A stretch of 64,000 nt of DNA. It comes from SIG437 sp045648985 (GTDB lineage: Bacteria > Bacillota > Clostridia > UBA1381 > UBA9506). A program made the translations under genes and the position numbers. A model generated the notes under the pieces. That model had not been told where the DNA came from and made no database searches. It was given only the letters and a program-made list of their open reading frames with translations. The first letter of the stretch is position 1. Every line of letters begins with the position of its first letter. Positions 9,093-17,923 of this stretch are shown here, in pieces. The DNA is taken from contig JAZROZ010000011.1 in assembly GCA_045648985.1 (NCBI GenBank), forward strand, positions 1 through 64,000. Direction: 5' to 3'.

Positions 9093-9122
9093 GAATATAT
9101 TTATATATAATTGCAAAGAATA
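9093..9122 (+). promoter_or_regulatory. Possible forespore (sigma-F/G type) promoter of spoVAE
   Basis: GAATA (9093-9097), a 15-bp spacer and GCAAAGAATA (9113-9122) lie 30 bp before the spoVAE start. The layout fits the sigma-F/sigma-G consensus with a GNATA -35 and an A-rich -10. A similar pair lies before sleB. This is a reading by eye. Confidence 0.5.
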
Positions 9123-9152
9123 TCCTTATAAAATAAACAAAGGATTGATTCT

Positions 9153-9506
9153 ATGCAATATTTATGGACTTTTTTAGTAGGCGGCACTCTTTGTGCTATC
9201 GCCCAGATTTTGATAGATAAAACAAAGCTTACTCCTGCACGTATTTTAGTTTTATACGTCACAGCAGGTGTTTTATTAACAGTTTTCGGACTCTATCAGC
9301 CAATTGTCGATTTTGCAGGCGCCGGCGCAACTGTTCCACTGACAGGCTTTGGATATACCTTAGCAAAGGGCGCCGAAAAAGCCGTAGCAGAAAAAGGGAT
9401 ACTTGGCATCTTTACAGGCGGCGTCACAGGTGGTGCCGGTGGAATTGCAGCTGCAGTTGTTTTTGGCTATATTATTGCACTTATCTGCAAACCAAAATCA
9501 AAGTAG
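9153..9506 (+). CDS. spoVAE: Stage V sporulation protein AE (SpoVAE/SpoVAEb)
   Basis: This 117-residue inner-membrane protein belongs to the SpoVA channel that moves Ca-dipicolinate into the forespore and out at germination. Hydrophobic segments cover about 3-20, 30-50 and 90-112. The signature VDFAGAGATVPLTGFG is characteristic of SpoVAE/AEb. It is an orphan: no spoVAC or spoVAD is adjacent, although these usually form one operon. An AAAGGA site and a sporulation-type promoter lie upstream. It converges with radC with only 11 bp between, and I see no terminator there. Confidence 0.9.
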   Translation: MQYLWTFLVGGTLCAIAQILIDKTKLTPARILVLYVTAGVLLTVFGLYQPIVDFAGAGATVPLTGFGYTLAKGAEKAVAEKGILGIFTGGVTGGAGGIAAAVVFGYIIALICKPKSK

Positions 9507-9517
9507 CTATCAAAGTA

Positions 9518-10192
9518 TTAAAAATTATTCATATCTTTCATGCTATAACACATCTCGCCCGCGACTATGATATGGTCAATTATGTTAATAGACAAATTAC
9601 TAAGTATTTCATCAAGCTGCCTTGTCATTTTAACATCATCAAGCGACGGAGCGCTCATACCGTTTGGATGATTATGGACAAGAACTATATTTACGGCTTT
9701 TGTTTTCACGACATACTCTGCAATCTTTAGAGGATATACGTTAACGTTGTTTACAGTTCCCTTTTCCAAAAACGCATAATTTTTCAGGTTTCTGTTTGAA
9801 TCAAGGGAAACAATCGCAAACTCTTCTTCCGTTTTGCCAATGAATATATCTCTTACAAAAGAGTGGAGCTGCTCACTTGTTCCAAGTGAAGTCCCCTTTT
9901 CCCATTTCGAAGAAATATAACTTCCTGCTAAAGAAGGTATTAGCCTTAGAAAATAAGCGGCATTATCACCTATACCGTCAACTGTCTTAAGTTCATCTGC
10001 ATCTGCTTCGAATACTCCTGCTAAAGTCCTGAATTTCTTTAAAAGATGGTGAGCTATTGGGTTAGTATCACGGCGTGGAATAACGTTAAAAAGCAAAAGT
10101 TCAAGTTTTTCATGCTCTTCTAAACTGTCAAAACCATATTGAAGACACCTGTCCTTTAACCGCTTTCTGTGTCCGTCATGAATCGAACTCAT
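9518..10192 (-). CDS. radC: RadC-family JAB domain protein
   Basis: A 224-residue RadC-like protein. The N-terminal half has a helix-hairpin-helix-like region (LKTVDGIGDNAAYF). The C-terminal half is a JAB/MPN metalloprotease-like fold with VHNHPNG, followed by S and D ligands. A role in DNA repair was proposed long ago but the biochemical function remains unclear. I chose the ATG at 10192 behind GGGGGAG, 4 nt away. A TTG at 10207 is less likely. It is probably read from its own promoter, since a terminator separates it from pheT. Confidence 0.88.
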   Translation of the reverse strand: MSSIHDGHRKRLKDRCLQYGFDSLEEHEKLELLLFNVIPRRDTNPIAHHLLKKFRTLAGVFEADADELKTVDGIGDNAAYFLRLIPSLAGSYISSKWEKGTSLGTSEQLHSFVRDIFIGKTEEEFAIVSLDSNRNLKNYAFLEKGTVNNVNVYPLKIAEYVVKTKAVNIVLVHNHPNGMSAPSLDDVKMTRQLDEILSNLSINIIDHIIVAGEMCYSMKDMNNF

Positions 10193-10289
10193 TATACTCC
10201 CCCACAATTACAAATTCCATACCTATTATATTTTACACGTTTTTGCCGAAAATTTCAACAATTTTTCGAAATTTTTGCAGAAAAAACGG

Positions 10290-10319
10290 AAAGAGGATGT
10301 ATAAAATTACATCCTCTTT
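10290..10319 (-). terminator. Terminator after pheT
   Basis: A perfect 12-bp stem (10290-10301 with 10308-10319) starts 3 nt past the pheT stop. On the minus strand it is followed by CCG and a T6 run. It ends the pheST transcript. Confidence 0.85.
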
Positions 10320-10322
10320 CTT

Positions 10323-12722
10323 TTATCTCAGCATAATGCCTAATTTAAACTCTAAATCCTTTAAAATTTTAGCAGTAAATTTCTCTATTTCTTTTTCAGA
10401 AAAGCCTTTTTCTTCAGGTGAAATTATAACATTAAATGCCATACTCTTTTTGCCCTCACCAATCTGTTTGCCTCTGAAAATATCAAAGAGTTTGATGCTT
10501 GTTACATATTTGCATGATTTTTTAATTGAATCTTCAATCTCACCGCATGTAACATTTTCATCGCATACTAAAGCAAAGTCTCTTATAACATCAGGAAATT
10601 CGGAAATTGGTTTATATTTCATTCCCTTATTATATCCCGATACAAATTTCTCATAGTCAAGCTCTGCAATAAATGCTTTTTTGCCGAGTGACATTTCTTC
10701 TGTCACTTCGTGAGAAAGCTGACCAACATATCCTATAACATCACCATTTAATAAAATATTTGCAGTAATACCTGGATGGAGGAATGGCTTTTCTCCTTTT
10801 TCATATGAAAGTGCGAGTCCAAAATCTTCAGCTAAGCCGTCAATGATGCCTTTAACTGTAAAGAAGTCCTCACTATCACCATATACACCAATTCCTATTG
10901 TCTTTTTCTCAAACGGAAGTTCTGTAACAGGGAAACCTTTTGCAATGAACACATTTGCCATTTCAAAGAATCTTCCTGAGTCGTTACCGCTACGATAGTT
11001 TTTAACGATAGTGTTAAGCATAATCGGAGCGAGTGTCGTGCTCATAATTGAATAGTTTTCACTAATCGGATTATCTATTCTTATAGCCATTCTTTCAGGG
11101 GCATCCTCTGCGATATGGAGCATATCCAAATCCTTTTGAGAATAGAAGCTGAAATTAATTGTTTCAAAAGCACCCTGCATTTTTAAAGCATTTTTAGCTT
11201 TTAGCTCTAAACGCTGGCTGTCGTTTAATCCGCCGTTTGTAACGCGCGCAAACAAAAGATGCTGCGGTTTTATATGTTCATAGCCATAAATTCTGATAAC
11301 TTCTTCTGCCAAATCCTCATAGCTTTCCACATCTTCACGATAAAGCGGCGCTGTAACTTTAATATTTTCTCCATTTACTTCAACTTCAAATTCAAGTCTT
11401 CTTAAAATATCACAAATAGTGTCAGATGGCACTTCAATACCTAAAACCTTGTTGATTTTTGCAAATGTTGTATCTATTTCCTTTGCCACGAGTTCCTTAC
11501 CCGCACATGTATAGCGAGTAGCTGATACTGTGCCACAGCCAAGCTCTTCTACCAGGTGAAGTGAACGGTTTGCAGCGCACTCTGTTGTGAATTCATCAAC
11601 ACCTTTACAATATTTAGCGCTTGAATCAGAAGACTGACCTAAAGCTCTTGATGTTTTTCTTATACTGTCACGTGCAAATTTTGCAGTTTCAAACACGACA
11701 TCTTTTGTAGTGTCTTTAATCTCACTGTTAAGTCCTCCCATAATACCGGCAAGAGCAACAGGCTTCTTTAAATCGCAGATAACGAGATTGTTTTCTGTAA
11801 GCTCAAATTCCTTTTCGTCGAGTGTTGTGATTTTTTCACCCGCTTTAGCACGACGTACTCTAATTGCCTTGCCATCTAAGGTTGACAAGTCAAACGCGTG
11901 CATAGGCTGACCAAGCTCCATCAAAACAAAGTTTGTGATGTCAACTATCGTATTAATTGCATTTAGTCCAACGAGTGCTAATCGCTTTCTCATCCAGAGC
12001 GGTGATTTTTCTATTTTAACATCTTTAACGTAGTGACCGATATATCTTGGGCATAGATCAGGAGCGCTCACTTCGATTGTGATTTCATCGTCATTTGCTT
12101 CTTTTTTAGTATTAAAGCTCATATCGGGCATCTTTAAAGGTCTGTTAAATATCGCCGCAACTTCACGCGCCATACCTAAAATTGACTGACAATCAGGACG
12201 ATTTGCAGTTATGCTGATGTCAAAGATATAGTCGTCAAGACCTACAACCTTACAAATATCTTCGCCGATAGGTGCGTCTTCTTTTAAAATAAGAATTCCA
12301 TAAACTTCTGCACCCTCATACCAGTTATCGTTAATTCCAAGCTCTTCGCCCGAGCAAAGCATGCCTTCTGACTCAACTCCGCGAAGCTTGCCTTTTTTGA
12401 TTTTAACTCCACCGGGAAGAGCCGAGCCGTTGAGTGCTGCAGGAACTAAAGCTCCCTCAAACACGTTCTGTGCACCTGTTACAATCTGTATGTCTGTTCC
12501 GTACTTTTCACCGCAATCAACTATACAAATCTGGAGGTGGTCAGAATCTTCGTGCTTTGTTATTTTTTTGATTTTACCTACAACCACCTTGTCTATTTCT
12601 GCACCCAAATATTTTGTTTCTTCAACTTCAAAACCGCTTGCAAAAAGCTTTGTTTCAAGTTCTTCTATTTTGATATCATCTATATCTACGTAATCTTTTA
12701 ACCAACTGAGTGGTAGAAGCAT
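10323..12722 (-). CDS. pheT: Phenylalanyl-tRNA synthetase beta subunit
   Basis: PheT is the large subunit of the alpha2-beta2 PheRS that charges tRNA-Phe. The 799 residues hold an N-terminal tRNA-binding OB domain (VVVGKIKKITKHEDSDHL, near 46-63) and the B3/B4 editing region. The B5 region and the catalytic-like core follow. A C-terminal ferredoxin-fold anticodon-binding domain begins near YKPISEFPDVIRDF. It lies 39 nt after pheS and shares the T-box leader. Confidence 0.96.
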   Translation of the reverse strand: MLLPLSWLKDYVDIDDIKIEELETKLFASGFEVEETKYLGAEIDKVVVGKIKKITKHEDSDHLQICIVDCGEKYGTDIQIVTGAQNVFEGALVPAALNGSALPGGVKIKKGKLRGVESEGMLCSGEELGINDNWYEGAEVYGILILKEDAPIGEDICKVVGLDDYIFDISITANRPDCQSILGMAREVAAIFNRPLKMPDMSFNTKKEANDDEITIEVSAPDLCPRYIGHYVKDVKIEKSPLWMRKRLALVGLNAINTIVDITNFVLMELGQPMHAFDLSTLDGKAIRVRRAKAGEKITTLDEKEFELTENNLVICDLKKPVALAGIMGGLNSEIKDTTKDVVFETAKFARDSIRKTSRALGQSSDSSAKYCKGVDEFTTECAANRSLHLVEELGCGTVSATRYTCAGKELVAKEIDTTFAKINKVLGIEVPSDTICDILRRLEFEVEVNGENIKVTAPLYREDVESYEDLAEEVIRIYGYEHIKPQHLLFARVTNGGLNDSQRLELKAKNALKMQGAFETINFSFYSQKDLDMLHIAEDAPERMAIRIDNPISENYSIMSTTLAPIMLNTIVKNYRSGNDSGRFFEMANVFIAKGFPVTELPFEKKTIGIGVYGDSEDFFTVKGIIDGLAEDFGLALSYEKGEKPFLHPGITANILLNGDVIGYVGQLSHEVTEEMSLGKKAFIAELDYEKFVSGYNKGMKYKPISEFPDVIRDFALVCDENVTCGEIEDSIKKSCKYVTSIKLFDIFRGKQIGEGKKSMAFNVIISPEEKGFSEKEIEKFTAKILKDLEFKLGIMLR

Positions 12723-12761
12723 TTAAATCATTCCTTTCAATCTGTTTGATGTTTTGATGGT

Positions 12762-13796
12762 TTATAAATTCTGTTGTTTGAACTGTTTTAATGTTCTTAT
12801 GTCATTACCAAACAGAATGTGAATATTGTTAATACCGTATTTAAGCATTGTAATTCTGTCAATACCGATACCAAAAGCGAGACCTGAATATTCTTCGGGG
12901 TCAATTCCGCAGTTTTCCAAAACCTTTCTGTTTACAATACCGCCGCCTAAAACCTCAATCCATCCCGTGCCCTTACAAAGTCTGCATCCGCTGCCGCCAC
13001 ATTCGCAGCACGTTACGTCAACCTCAACACTCGGCTCAGTAAATGGGAAATATGAAGGACGGAGTCTTGTTTTTGCATCGGATGAGAAAATCTCTTTTGC
13101 AAATAAATCAAGCATACCATAAAGGTCGCAAACAGAAATGTTTTTATCAACTACCAAACCCTCCATCTGATGAAACATGGGGGAATGAGTTGCGTCATAG
13201 TCAGAACGGAAAACCTTACCGGGACTTAAAACCTTAATCGGTGGTTTTTTCATTTCCATAGTTCTTATCTGCCCCGGTGAAGTCTGTGTTCGAAGTAATA
13301 TATTTTCTGTTATGTAGAATGTATCCTGCTCTGCTCTTGCAGGGTGGTCTGAAGGTACATTTAAAGCCGTGAAATTATAGTAATCATTTTCAATTTCAGG
13401 ACCCTCAAAAATATCAAAACCGAGACCGGCAAAAATATTTATAATTTCCTGCTTTACAATTGTTGTCGGGTGAAGTGAGCCTGTTTCGTTCTTTTTAGAC
13501 GGCATTGTAATATCCACCGCTTCAGATGCATTGGCTTTTTCCAGCTCTTCTTTTTTTAGAGCGCTGTCTACTTCGTCAAACTTTTCTTCTGCCCAGTTTT
13601 TAAACTCGTTTATTATTTTACCAAACTGCGGTCTGTCCTCTTTCGGAATATCTCTCATTGCTTTCATGAGATTTGGTATTTCGCCATTTTTCGTGCTTAA
13701 ATATTGTTCTCTTAATTTCTTAAAGGCTTCTCTGTCAAGCTTTTCAGAAAGTGCCTTTGCTATCTTATCCTTAAGCTCATTAATCCTTTCGTTCAT
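12762..13796 (-). CDS. pheS: Phenylalanyl-tRNA synthetase alpha subunit
   Basis: PheS is the catalytic class II subunit of PheRS. The 344-residue protein has an N-terminal coiled coil (about 1-90). Motif 2 is in FHQMEGLVVD. A cysteine-rich insertion CCECGGSGCRLCKGTGW lies at about 260-276, as in other Firmicutes PheS. Motif 3 is GLAFGIGIDRITMLKYGI. An AGGAGGA site lies just before the ATG. Expression should be set by the Phe T-box directly upstream. Confidence 0.96.
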   Translation of the reverse strand: MNERINELKDKIAKALSEKLDREAFKKLREQYLSTKNGEIPNLMKAMRDIPKEDRPQFGKIINEFKNWAEEKFDEVDSALKKEELEKANASEAVDITMPSKKNETGSLHPTTIVKQEIINIFAGLGFDIFEGPEIENDYYNFTALNVPSDHPARAEQDTFYITENILLRTQTSPGQIRTMEMKKPPIKVLSPGKVFRSDYDATHSPMFHQMEGLVVDKNISVCDLYGMLDLFAKEIFSSDAKTRLRPSYFPFTEPSVEVDVTCCECGGSGCRLCKGTGWIEVLGGGIVNRKVLENCGIDPEEYSGLAFGIGIDRITMLKYGINNIHILFGNDIRTLKQFKQQNL

Positions 13797-13832
13797 ATCT
13801 TCCTCCTATAATAAATGTGTATTTTTAAAATT

Positions 13833-14075
13833 AAAAAGAGCAACCTCGCCATAAGGGACGAGATTGCTCGCGGTACCACCCTAATTCAGAGAAAAATCTC
13901 TGCACTCATATCTGCCGTTTGCTGCCGCAGCTGCACCTGCTTAACGCTTTTTGCTTTTCGCAGAAGACTCCCGCGCTGAAATTCACATACAGTTTTTTAA
14001 GACGCACTCCCAGCCGATGATGCATCCTCTCTTTTAAAAACATCTGCACGCTACTTACACGCATTCACAGTCTGC
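13833..14075 (-). promoter_or_regulatory. T-box leader, phenylalanine-specific, of pheST
   Basis: On the minus strand the leader contains the conserved T-box sequence AGGGTGGTACCGCG at 13869-13882. A competing terminator follows (arms 13859-13869 and 13838-13848, then T5). The stem I specifier region reads GTGAAT-TTC-A with codon TTC at 13978-13980, which is Phe. Uncharged tRNA-Phe should bind and stabilise the antiterminator, switching pheST on. Known mechanism: T-box riboswitch. The specifier and the regulated genes agree. Confidence 0.93.
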
Positions 14076-14081
14076 CTTATC

Positions 14082-14110
14082 ATTATATCCTTTTTTTTGG
14101 GATATGTCAA
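14082..14110 (-). promoter_or_regulatory. Sigma-A promoter of the pheST T-box transcript
   Basis: Perfect -35 TTGACA (14105-14110) and -10 TATAAT (14082-14087) with a 17-bp spacer, on the minus strand, just ahead of the T-box leader. Confidence 0.9.
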
Positions 14111-14129
14111 CTAAATTTTTATATATCCT

Positions 14130-14819
14130 TTAATCTGCATCCACACCTATCATTTCTTTAAGTTCGTCTCCACGATAATCCCTGTATCTCCCTTTTTTGC
14201 ATAAGTCATCTGTTGTATCAGGCAGAATTTCATGCAAACTACTAAGGTCTATTTGTTCTTTTGAACCGGTTAAATCTTTTTCTCTCTTCAAAGCAAAGAT
14301 AAAGCTCTTTTTCTCCCAGTCTATCGAATAGTCATATAAAATACCTGTATATTCTAAATTTGTATATTCTTTCTGATGCTTTATAAAATGGTCTGCTATC
14401 ACTTCTAAAAGTGTATCGCCGCTTATTTTGATTATTCTGTATTTATCCTTTATGACTCTCTTTTTTGCAATATACTTAATTAAGAACCTTGCAATGATAC
14501 CCAAAATCGTTAAAAGGGCAATGTATATAAGCATATTTTTCAAGTCGTTCTGCCACGCTGTTTTTCCCAATACACTGTCATAATAAACAAAGGAATAGTA
14601 AAACAGACAATTTGCATAAATGCCGATTGCTGACAAAAGTGCAAGATAAATATTCATTCCCGCAAGATGCCATAGTTTATGTAGAAAAAGCGTATTGATA
14701 AGGCAAAGAACAAACCACGCAATAAATAAATATGCCGTCATCTCTGCCCTGAACATATAAAGCACAATAAGCACCGCCATCGGAATACTGTTTAATATCA
14801 GTAAAATAACGTTTTTCAT
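14130..14819 (-). CDS. Membrane protein of unknown function
   Basis: A 229-residue protein I do not recognise. The first half has about four hydrophobic segments (near 3-22, 29-46, 56-80 and 92-115), while residues 120-229 look soluble and charged. This suggests a membrane anchor with a cytosolic domain. AAAGGAGG precedes the ATG. It is last in the hflX operon, 14 nt after the dihydrouridine synthase. No enzyme motif is visible. Confidence 0.6.
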   Translation of the reverse strand: MKNVILLILNSIPMAVLIVLYMFRAEMTAYLFIAWFVLCLINTLFLHKLWHLAGMNIYLALLSAIGIYANCLFYYSFVYYDSVLGKTAWQNDLKNMLIYIALLTILGIIARFLIKYIAKKRVIKDKYRIIKISGDTLLEVIADHFIKHQKEYTNLEYTGILYDYSIDWEKKSFIFALKREKDLTGSKEQIDLSSLHEILPDTTDDLCKKGRYRDYRGDELKEMIGVDAD

Positions 14820-14833
14820 ATGTTTCCCTCCTT

Positions 14834-15745
14834 TTAAAGACTTTTAACTGCAGTCAATATATCCAAAAGACTGTTTGCCTTTTTAATAGCCTTTGCTTTT
14901 CTTTTATCTTCGGGAAAATTCTGTATCATATATGTCCATAATTCTTTTATTTTGTGCATTGTAAAAACATCAGAGCGGAGCACTTCTTTATAACTTTCAA
15001 TCAGTTCTTCCGTAAAGATTATAAGCTCCTCAGTCTTTAGCTTTTCTCCACCCGCAATTTCTCTGAAAAGAGCAGGATTATTAACTGCACCTCGACCTAT
15101 CATAACACTGTCTAAATCAGGGAATCTCTCTACAATATAATCAAAATCTTTTTTTGAGAAAATATTTCCGTTATAGCACAGAGGATTTTTTGATACTTCA
15201 TAAGCCTTAAAAAAAGCATCATAATCAGGCTCTCCTCTATAATAATCTTCCCTGGCTCTCGGATGAATGATTAAAAGTGACAAAGGATATTTGTTATATA
15301 TCTGCATCAAATTCAAAAGCTCATCGGTAGAATAAAATCCTGCCCTTGTTTTTATCGAAATTTTAATATCACAGCTATCGAAGATTTTATATAAAAACTT
15401 GTCAATCTCTGGTGGCTCTAATAAAAAGCCTGCACCTTTTCCCTTTTTCACAACGGTAGGATACGGGCATCCTAAATTTATGTTAAACTCATCATAACCT
15501 GCATTTTTTATCTTTTTGGCAAACTTAATAAAGCTGTCTGCATCCTTTGTTAAGACCTGAACGCAGATGTCTGGCTTATTATTCTCTGCAAGAACGTCTT
15601 TTAAGCCTTTTAAGTTTACCTTTTCGTTATCGCTTGGCGTAATAAAGGGCGCGAAATACCTGTCGCACCCTCCAAAAATCTCTGCGTGAACATTTCTGTA
15701 TATGTAATTTGTCACACCTTCTAATGGTGCAAAATATAACTTCAT
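14834..15745 (-). CDS. tRNA-dihydrouridine synthase (Dus family)
   Basis: A 303-residue flavoprotein that reduces uridine to dihydrouridine in tRNA D-loops using NADPH. It begins KLYFAPLEGVTNYIYR, the FMN-binding start of the family. It contains FNINLGCPYPTVVKKGKGAG with the catalytic Cys and a phosphate-binding VMIGRGAVNNPALFR. The ATG overlaps the stop of the P1 peptidase by 4 nt, so translation is probably coupled. The subtype (DusA/B/C) is not clear from the sequence. Confidence 0.9.
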   Translation of the reverse strand: MKLYFAPLEGVTNYIYRNVHAEIFGGCDRYFAPFITPSDNEKVNLKGLKDVLAENNKPDICVQVLTKDADSFIKFAKKIKNAGYDEFNINLGCPYPTVVKKGKGAGFLLEPPEIDKFLYKIFDSCDIKISIKTRAGFYSTDELLNLMQIYNKYPLSLLIIHPRAREDYYRGEPDYDAFFKAYEVSKNPLCYNGNIFSKKDFDYIVERFPDLDSVMIGRGAVNNPALFREIAGGEKLKTEELIIFTEELIESYKEVLRSDVFTMHKIKELWTYMIQNFPEDKRKAKAIKKANSLLDILTAVKSL

Positions 15746-16704
15746 ATAATTTCACCGCTATCTTTAAAACCATATGCCGATTTTGCCGACTTAACTGCAT
15801 TTATAATAGCTTTATGCATAACATGGCTGGCGAGTGTCCCTACAACGTCAACAGATGCTAAAACATCCCCCACAGAAAGTGCATAAACACTATCACCATC
15901 TGCAGATGTATGCACAGGATTAATCGCACGTGCCACCCCATTTTGTGCCATAGCTGCCACTTTATTCATTTTCGTTTTATCTAATTTAGCATTCGTAATT
16001 ACCGCACCGATTGTTGTGTTTGATGTAAACAAATTCTCTGTGTTAAAGTGCATATTATAAAGCACTTCTTCGGAATTTCGGAAAGTTTTTTTGTCATCAC
16101 ATAAAAGTCCTGCAATTATTTTTCCGTTTTCATCGTAAACATCACCTAAAGCATTAACACATACTATAGCACCAACCTTTAATTTGCCACAACTTACGGC
16201 ATATGAGCCTACTCCCGATTTCATCGCAAAATCCATCCCCATAAGCTTTCCTACAGTTGCACCTGTGCCGACACCGAAATTGCCGTCTTTATAATTATTG
16301 CTTTGTGCATTGACGCACGCAAGATATCCCATATCACTATTAGGATATGCGTTCTTATCTCCCACACCTAAATCAAAGATGCAGGATGCCACACAAAGCG
16401 GAACGGGTACTATTCCCGTTTCAAAACCGATGTTCTTTTCTTTAAGATATTTCATAACACCATCCGCTGAGCCAAGTCCAAACGCACTTCCACCCGAGAG
16501 CAAAACCGCATGGATTTTTTCTGCAGCAGCCAGTGGATTTAAAAGACCTGTCTCTCTTGATGCAGGACCGCCTCCACGAATATCAAGACCACCAGGTGCC
16601 CCTTTTTCGCAGATGATAACAGTTAGGCCTGTCCCTTTTTTACTATCTTCTGCATTCCCTATTTTAACATTTTCGATATCTGTTATTTTTATCTCTTTAA
16701 GCAT
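15742..16704 (-). CDS. P1 family (S58, DmpA-like) peptidase
   Basis: A 320-residue Ntn-fold hydrolase of MEROPS family S58. Known members cleave themselves before a serine or threonine and act as aminopeptidases or beta-peptidases. The LLSGGSAFGLGSADGVM segment is the N-terminal substrate pocket. NTTIGAVITNAKLDKTKMNK, near residue 225, is the self-cleavage region with a candidate Thr nucleophile. The natural substrate is unknown. It overlaps the ECF component by 8 nt and the Dus gene by 4 nt. Confidence 0.87.
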   Translation of the reverse strand: MLKEIKITDIENVKIGNAEDSKKGTGLTVIICEKGAPGGLDIRGGGPASRETGLLNPLAAAEKIHAVLLSGGSAFGLGSADGVMKYLKEKNIGFETGIVPVPLCVASCIFDLGVGDKNAYPNSDMGYLACVNAQSNNYKDGNFGVGTGATVGKLMGMDFAMKSGVGSYAVSCGKLKVGAIVCVNALGDVYDENGKIIAGLLCDDKKTFRNSEEVLYNMHFNTENLFTSNTTIGAVITNAKLDKTKMNKVAAMAQNGVARAINPVHTSADGDSVYALSVGDVLASVDVVGTLASHVMHKAIINAVKSAKSAYGFKDSGEII

Positions 16705-17278
16705 TTATTTCAGTCCTTTTAAAAAGCTTTATAAGCGGATTGCAAACTGCAACGGAAATCACAGTTGCAGCGAGCACTTCTAAAACTCCATTCACGCTAA
16801 CGATTGTCGCAAAGATTTTTGCAATATTTGTCGCACCAAAGAAAAGCATCATAAAAAAGAGTACTGAAAAAGTATGAAATACTGTTGAAATAGCTGCCGT
16901 AATCCCTACGGATAATCTTTCAGGGATATGTAGCTTTTTAAATGCTATGTACAAAACTCCGGGAAGTATTCCTAAAAGTATCCTCGGTACAATACACAAT
17001 ATAAACGATTCAAGCGGTTTTCCGCTTAATACCATAGAAAACATATATGCAGTCGGCATAGGTCTTAATATCGCTCTCAGCAGCGAGAAAATTCCAAAAG
17101 ACAAGCCTAAAACACTACCATATTTATAGCCTAAAACAATAGAGCCAACAATTACAGGAATATGCATTGTCGTTATTGAAACAGGCGGCACGTCAATAAA
17201 CCCAAGCGGTGTTAGTCCAAGTACCACCAAAAGCGCTATCATAAGTGACAGTCTTGTAAAATTTTTTGTGTCTTTCAT
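16697..17278 (-). CDS. ECF transporter S component (vitamin uptake)
   Basis: A 193-residue membrane protein with about five or six hydrophobic helices, of the FolT/PanT-like S-component type. Such subunits bind a vitamin and dock to a shared EcfAA'T module encoded elsewhere. Supporting features are the N-terminal TRLSLMIALLVVLGLTPLG, the HIPVIVGSIVLGYKYG stretch and a central pattern of conserved Arg and Gly residues. Substrate cannot be assigned: there is no vitamin gene next door and no riboswitch upstream. Confidence 0.8.
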   Translation of the reverse strand: MKDTKNFTRLSLMIALLVVLGLTPLGFIDVPPVSITTMHIPVIVGSIVLGYKYGSVLGLSFGIFSLLRAILRPMPTAYMFSMVLSGKPLESFILCIVPRILLGILPGVLYIAFKKLHIPERLSVGITAAISTVFHTFSVLFFMMLFFGATNIAKIFATIVSVNGVLEVLAATVISVAVCNPLIKLFKRTEINA

Positions 17279-17923
17279 TTAATTTTCCCCCTTAGCCCTA
17301 GCGGCAATAAAAGCTGTTCCCATTTTATTTATTTGGGCAGCTCCATTTGTAACTTCTACTATTTCTTTTACGAAGCGGTCTGTGTTTTCTGTTTTTACCG
17401 ATACATTAACCAGAACCGACTCACCGTAATCTATCGAATCAAGTATATAATCGTTGTTTTCAATATAATATTTCACTTTTCCAAACAAATCATAAGAACA
17501 TTTGATAGCATATTTTTCCACAGTCAGCATAGTCACAATCTCTGCTGCATCTATACCAAGCTTAGCACTTTTTGAATACGCCCTGACCAATCCCCCTGCA
17601 CCAAGCAATATACCGCCGAAATATCTTGTAACAACAACACACACGTCAAAAAGTCCCTCTTTTTTCAAAACCTCCATCATAGGAAGCCCTGCCGTACCGC
17701 CCGGCTCTCCGTCATCAGAAAAACGTGCAATATTATTTTCGCGCACAATATAAGCATACGTATTGTGTGTAGCGTTATAATTCTCCTTTTTCTTTTTGTT
17801 TATAAAGGAAATTGCCTCTTCTTCTGTTTTGACAGGCAAAACTGCCGCAATAAAATGCGATTTTTTCTCAATAAATTCTGCCGTATTTTCTTTTAATACT
17901 GTTTTATATGATTCATTTTGCAT
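17279..17923 (-). CDS. YigZ/IMPACT family protein
   Basis: A 214-residue protein of the YigZ (UPF0029) family. The N-terminal half has FSDDGEPGGTAGLPMM and VVVTRYFGGILLGAGGLVRA, both diagnostic. The C-terminal half is the DUF1949 ferredoxin-like domain. Eukaryotic IMPACT regulates the kinase GCN2; the bacterial role is not settled. The ATG overlaps the hflX stop by one base, so translation is probably coupled. Confidence 0.9.
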   Translation of the reverse strand: MQNESYKTVLKENTAEFIEKKSHFIAAVLPVKTEEEAISFINKKKKENYNATHNTYAYIVRENNIARFSDDGEPGGTAGLPMMEVLKKEGLFDVCVVVTRYFGGILLGAGGLVRAYSKSAKLGIDAAEIVTMLTVEKYAIKCSYDLFGKVKYYIENNDYILDSIDYGESVLVNVSVKTENTDRFVKEIVEVTNGAAQINKMGTAFIAARAKGEN

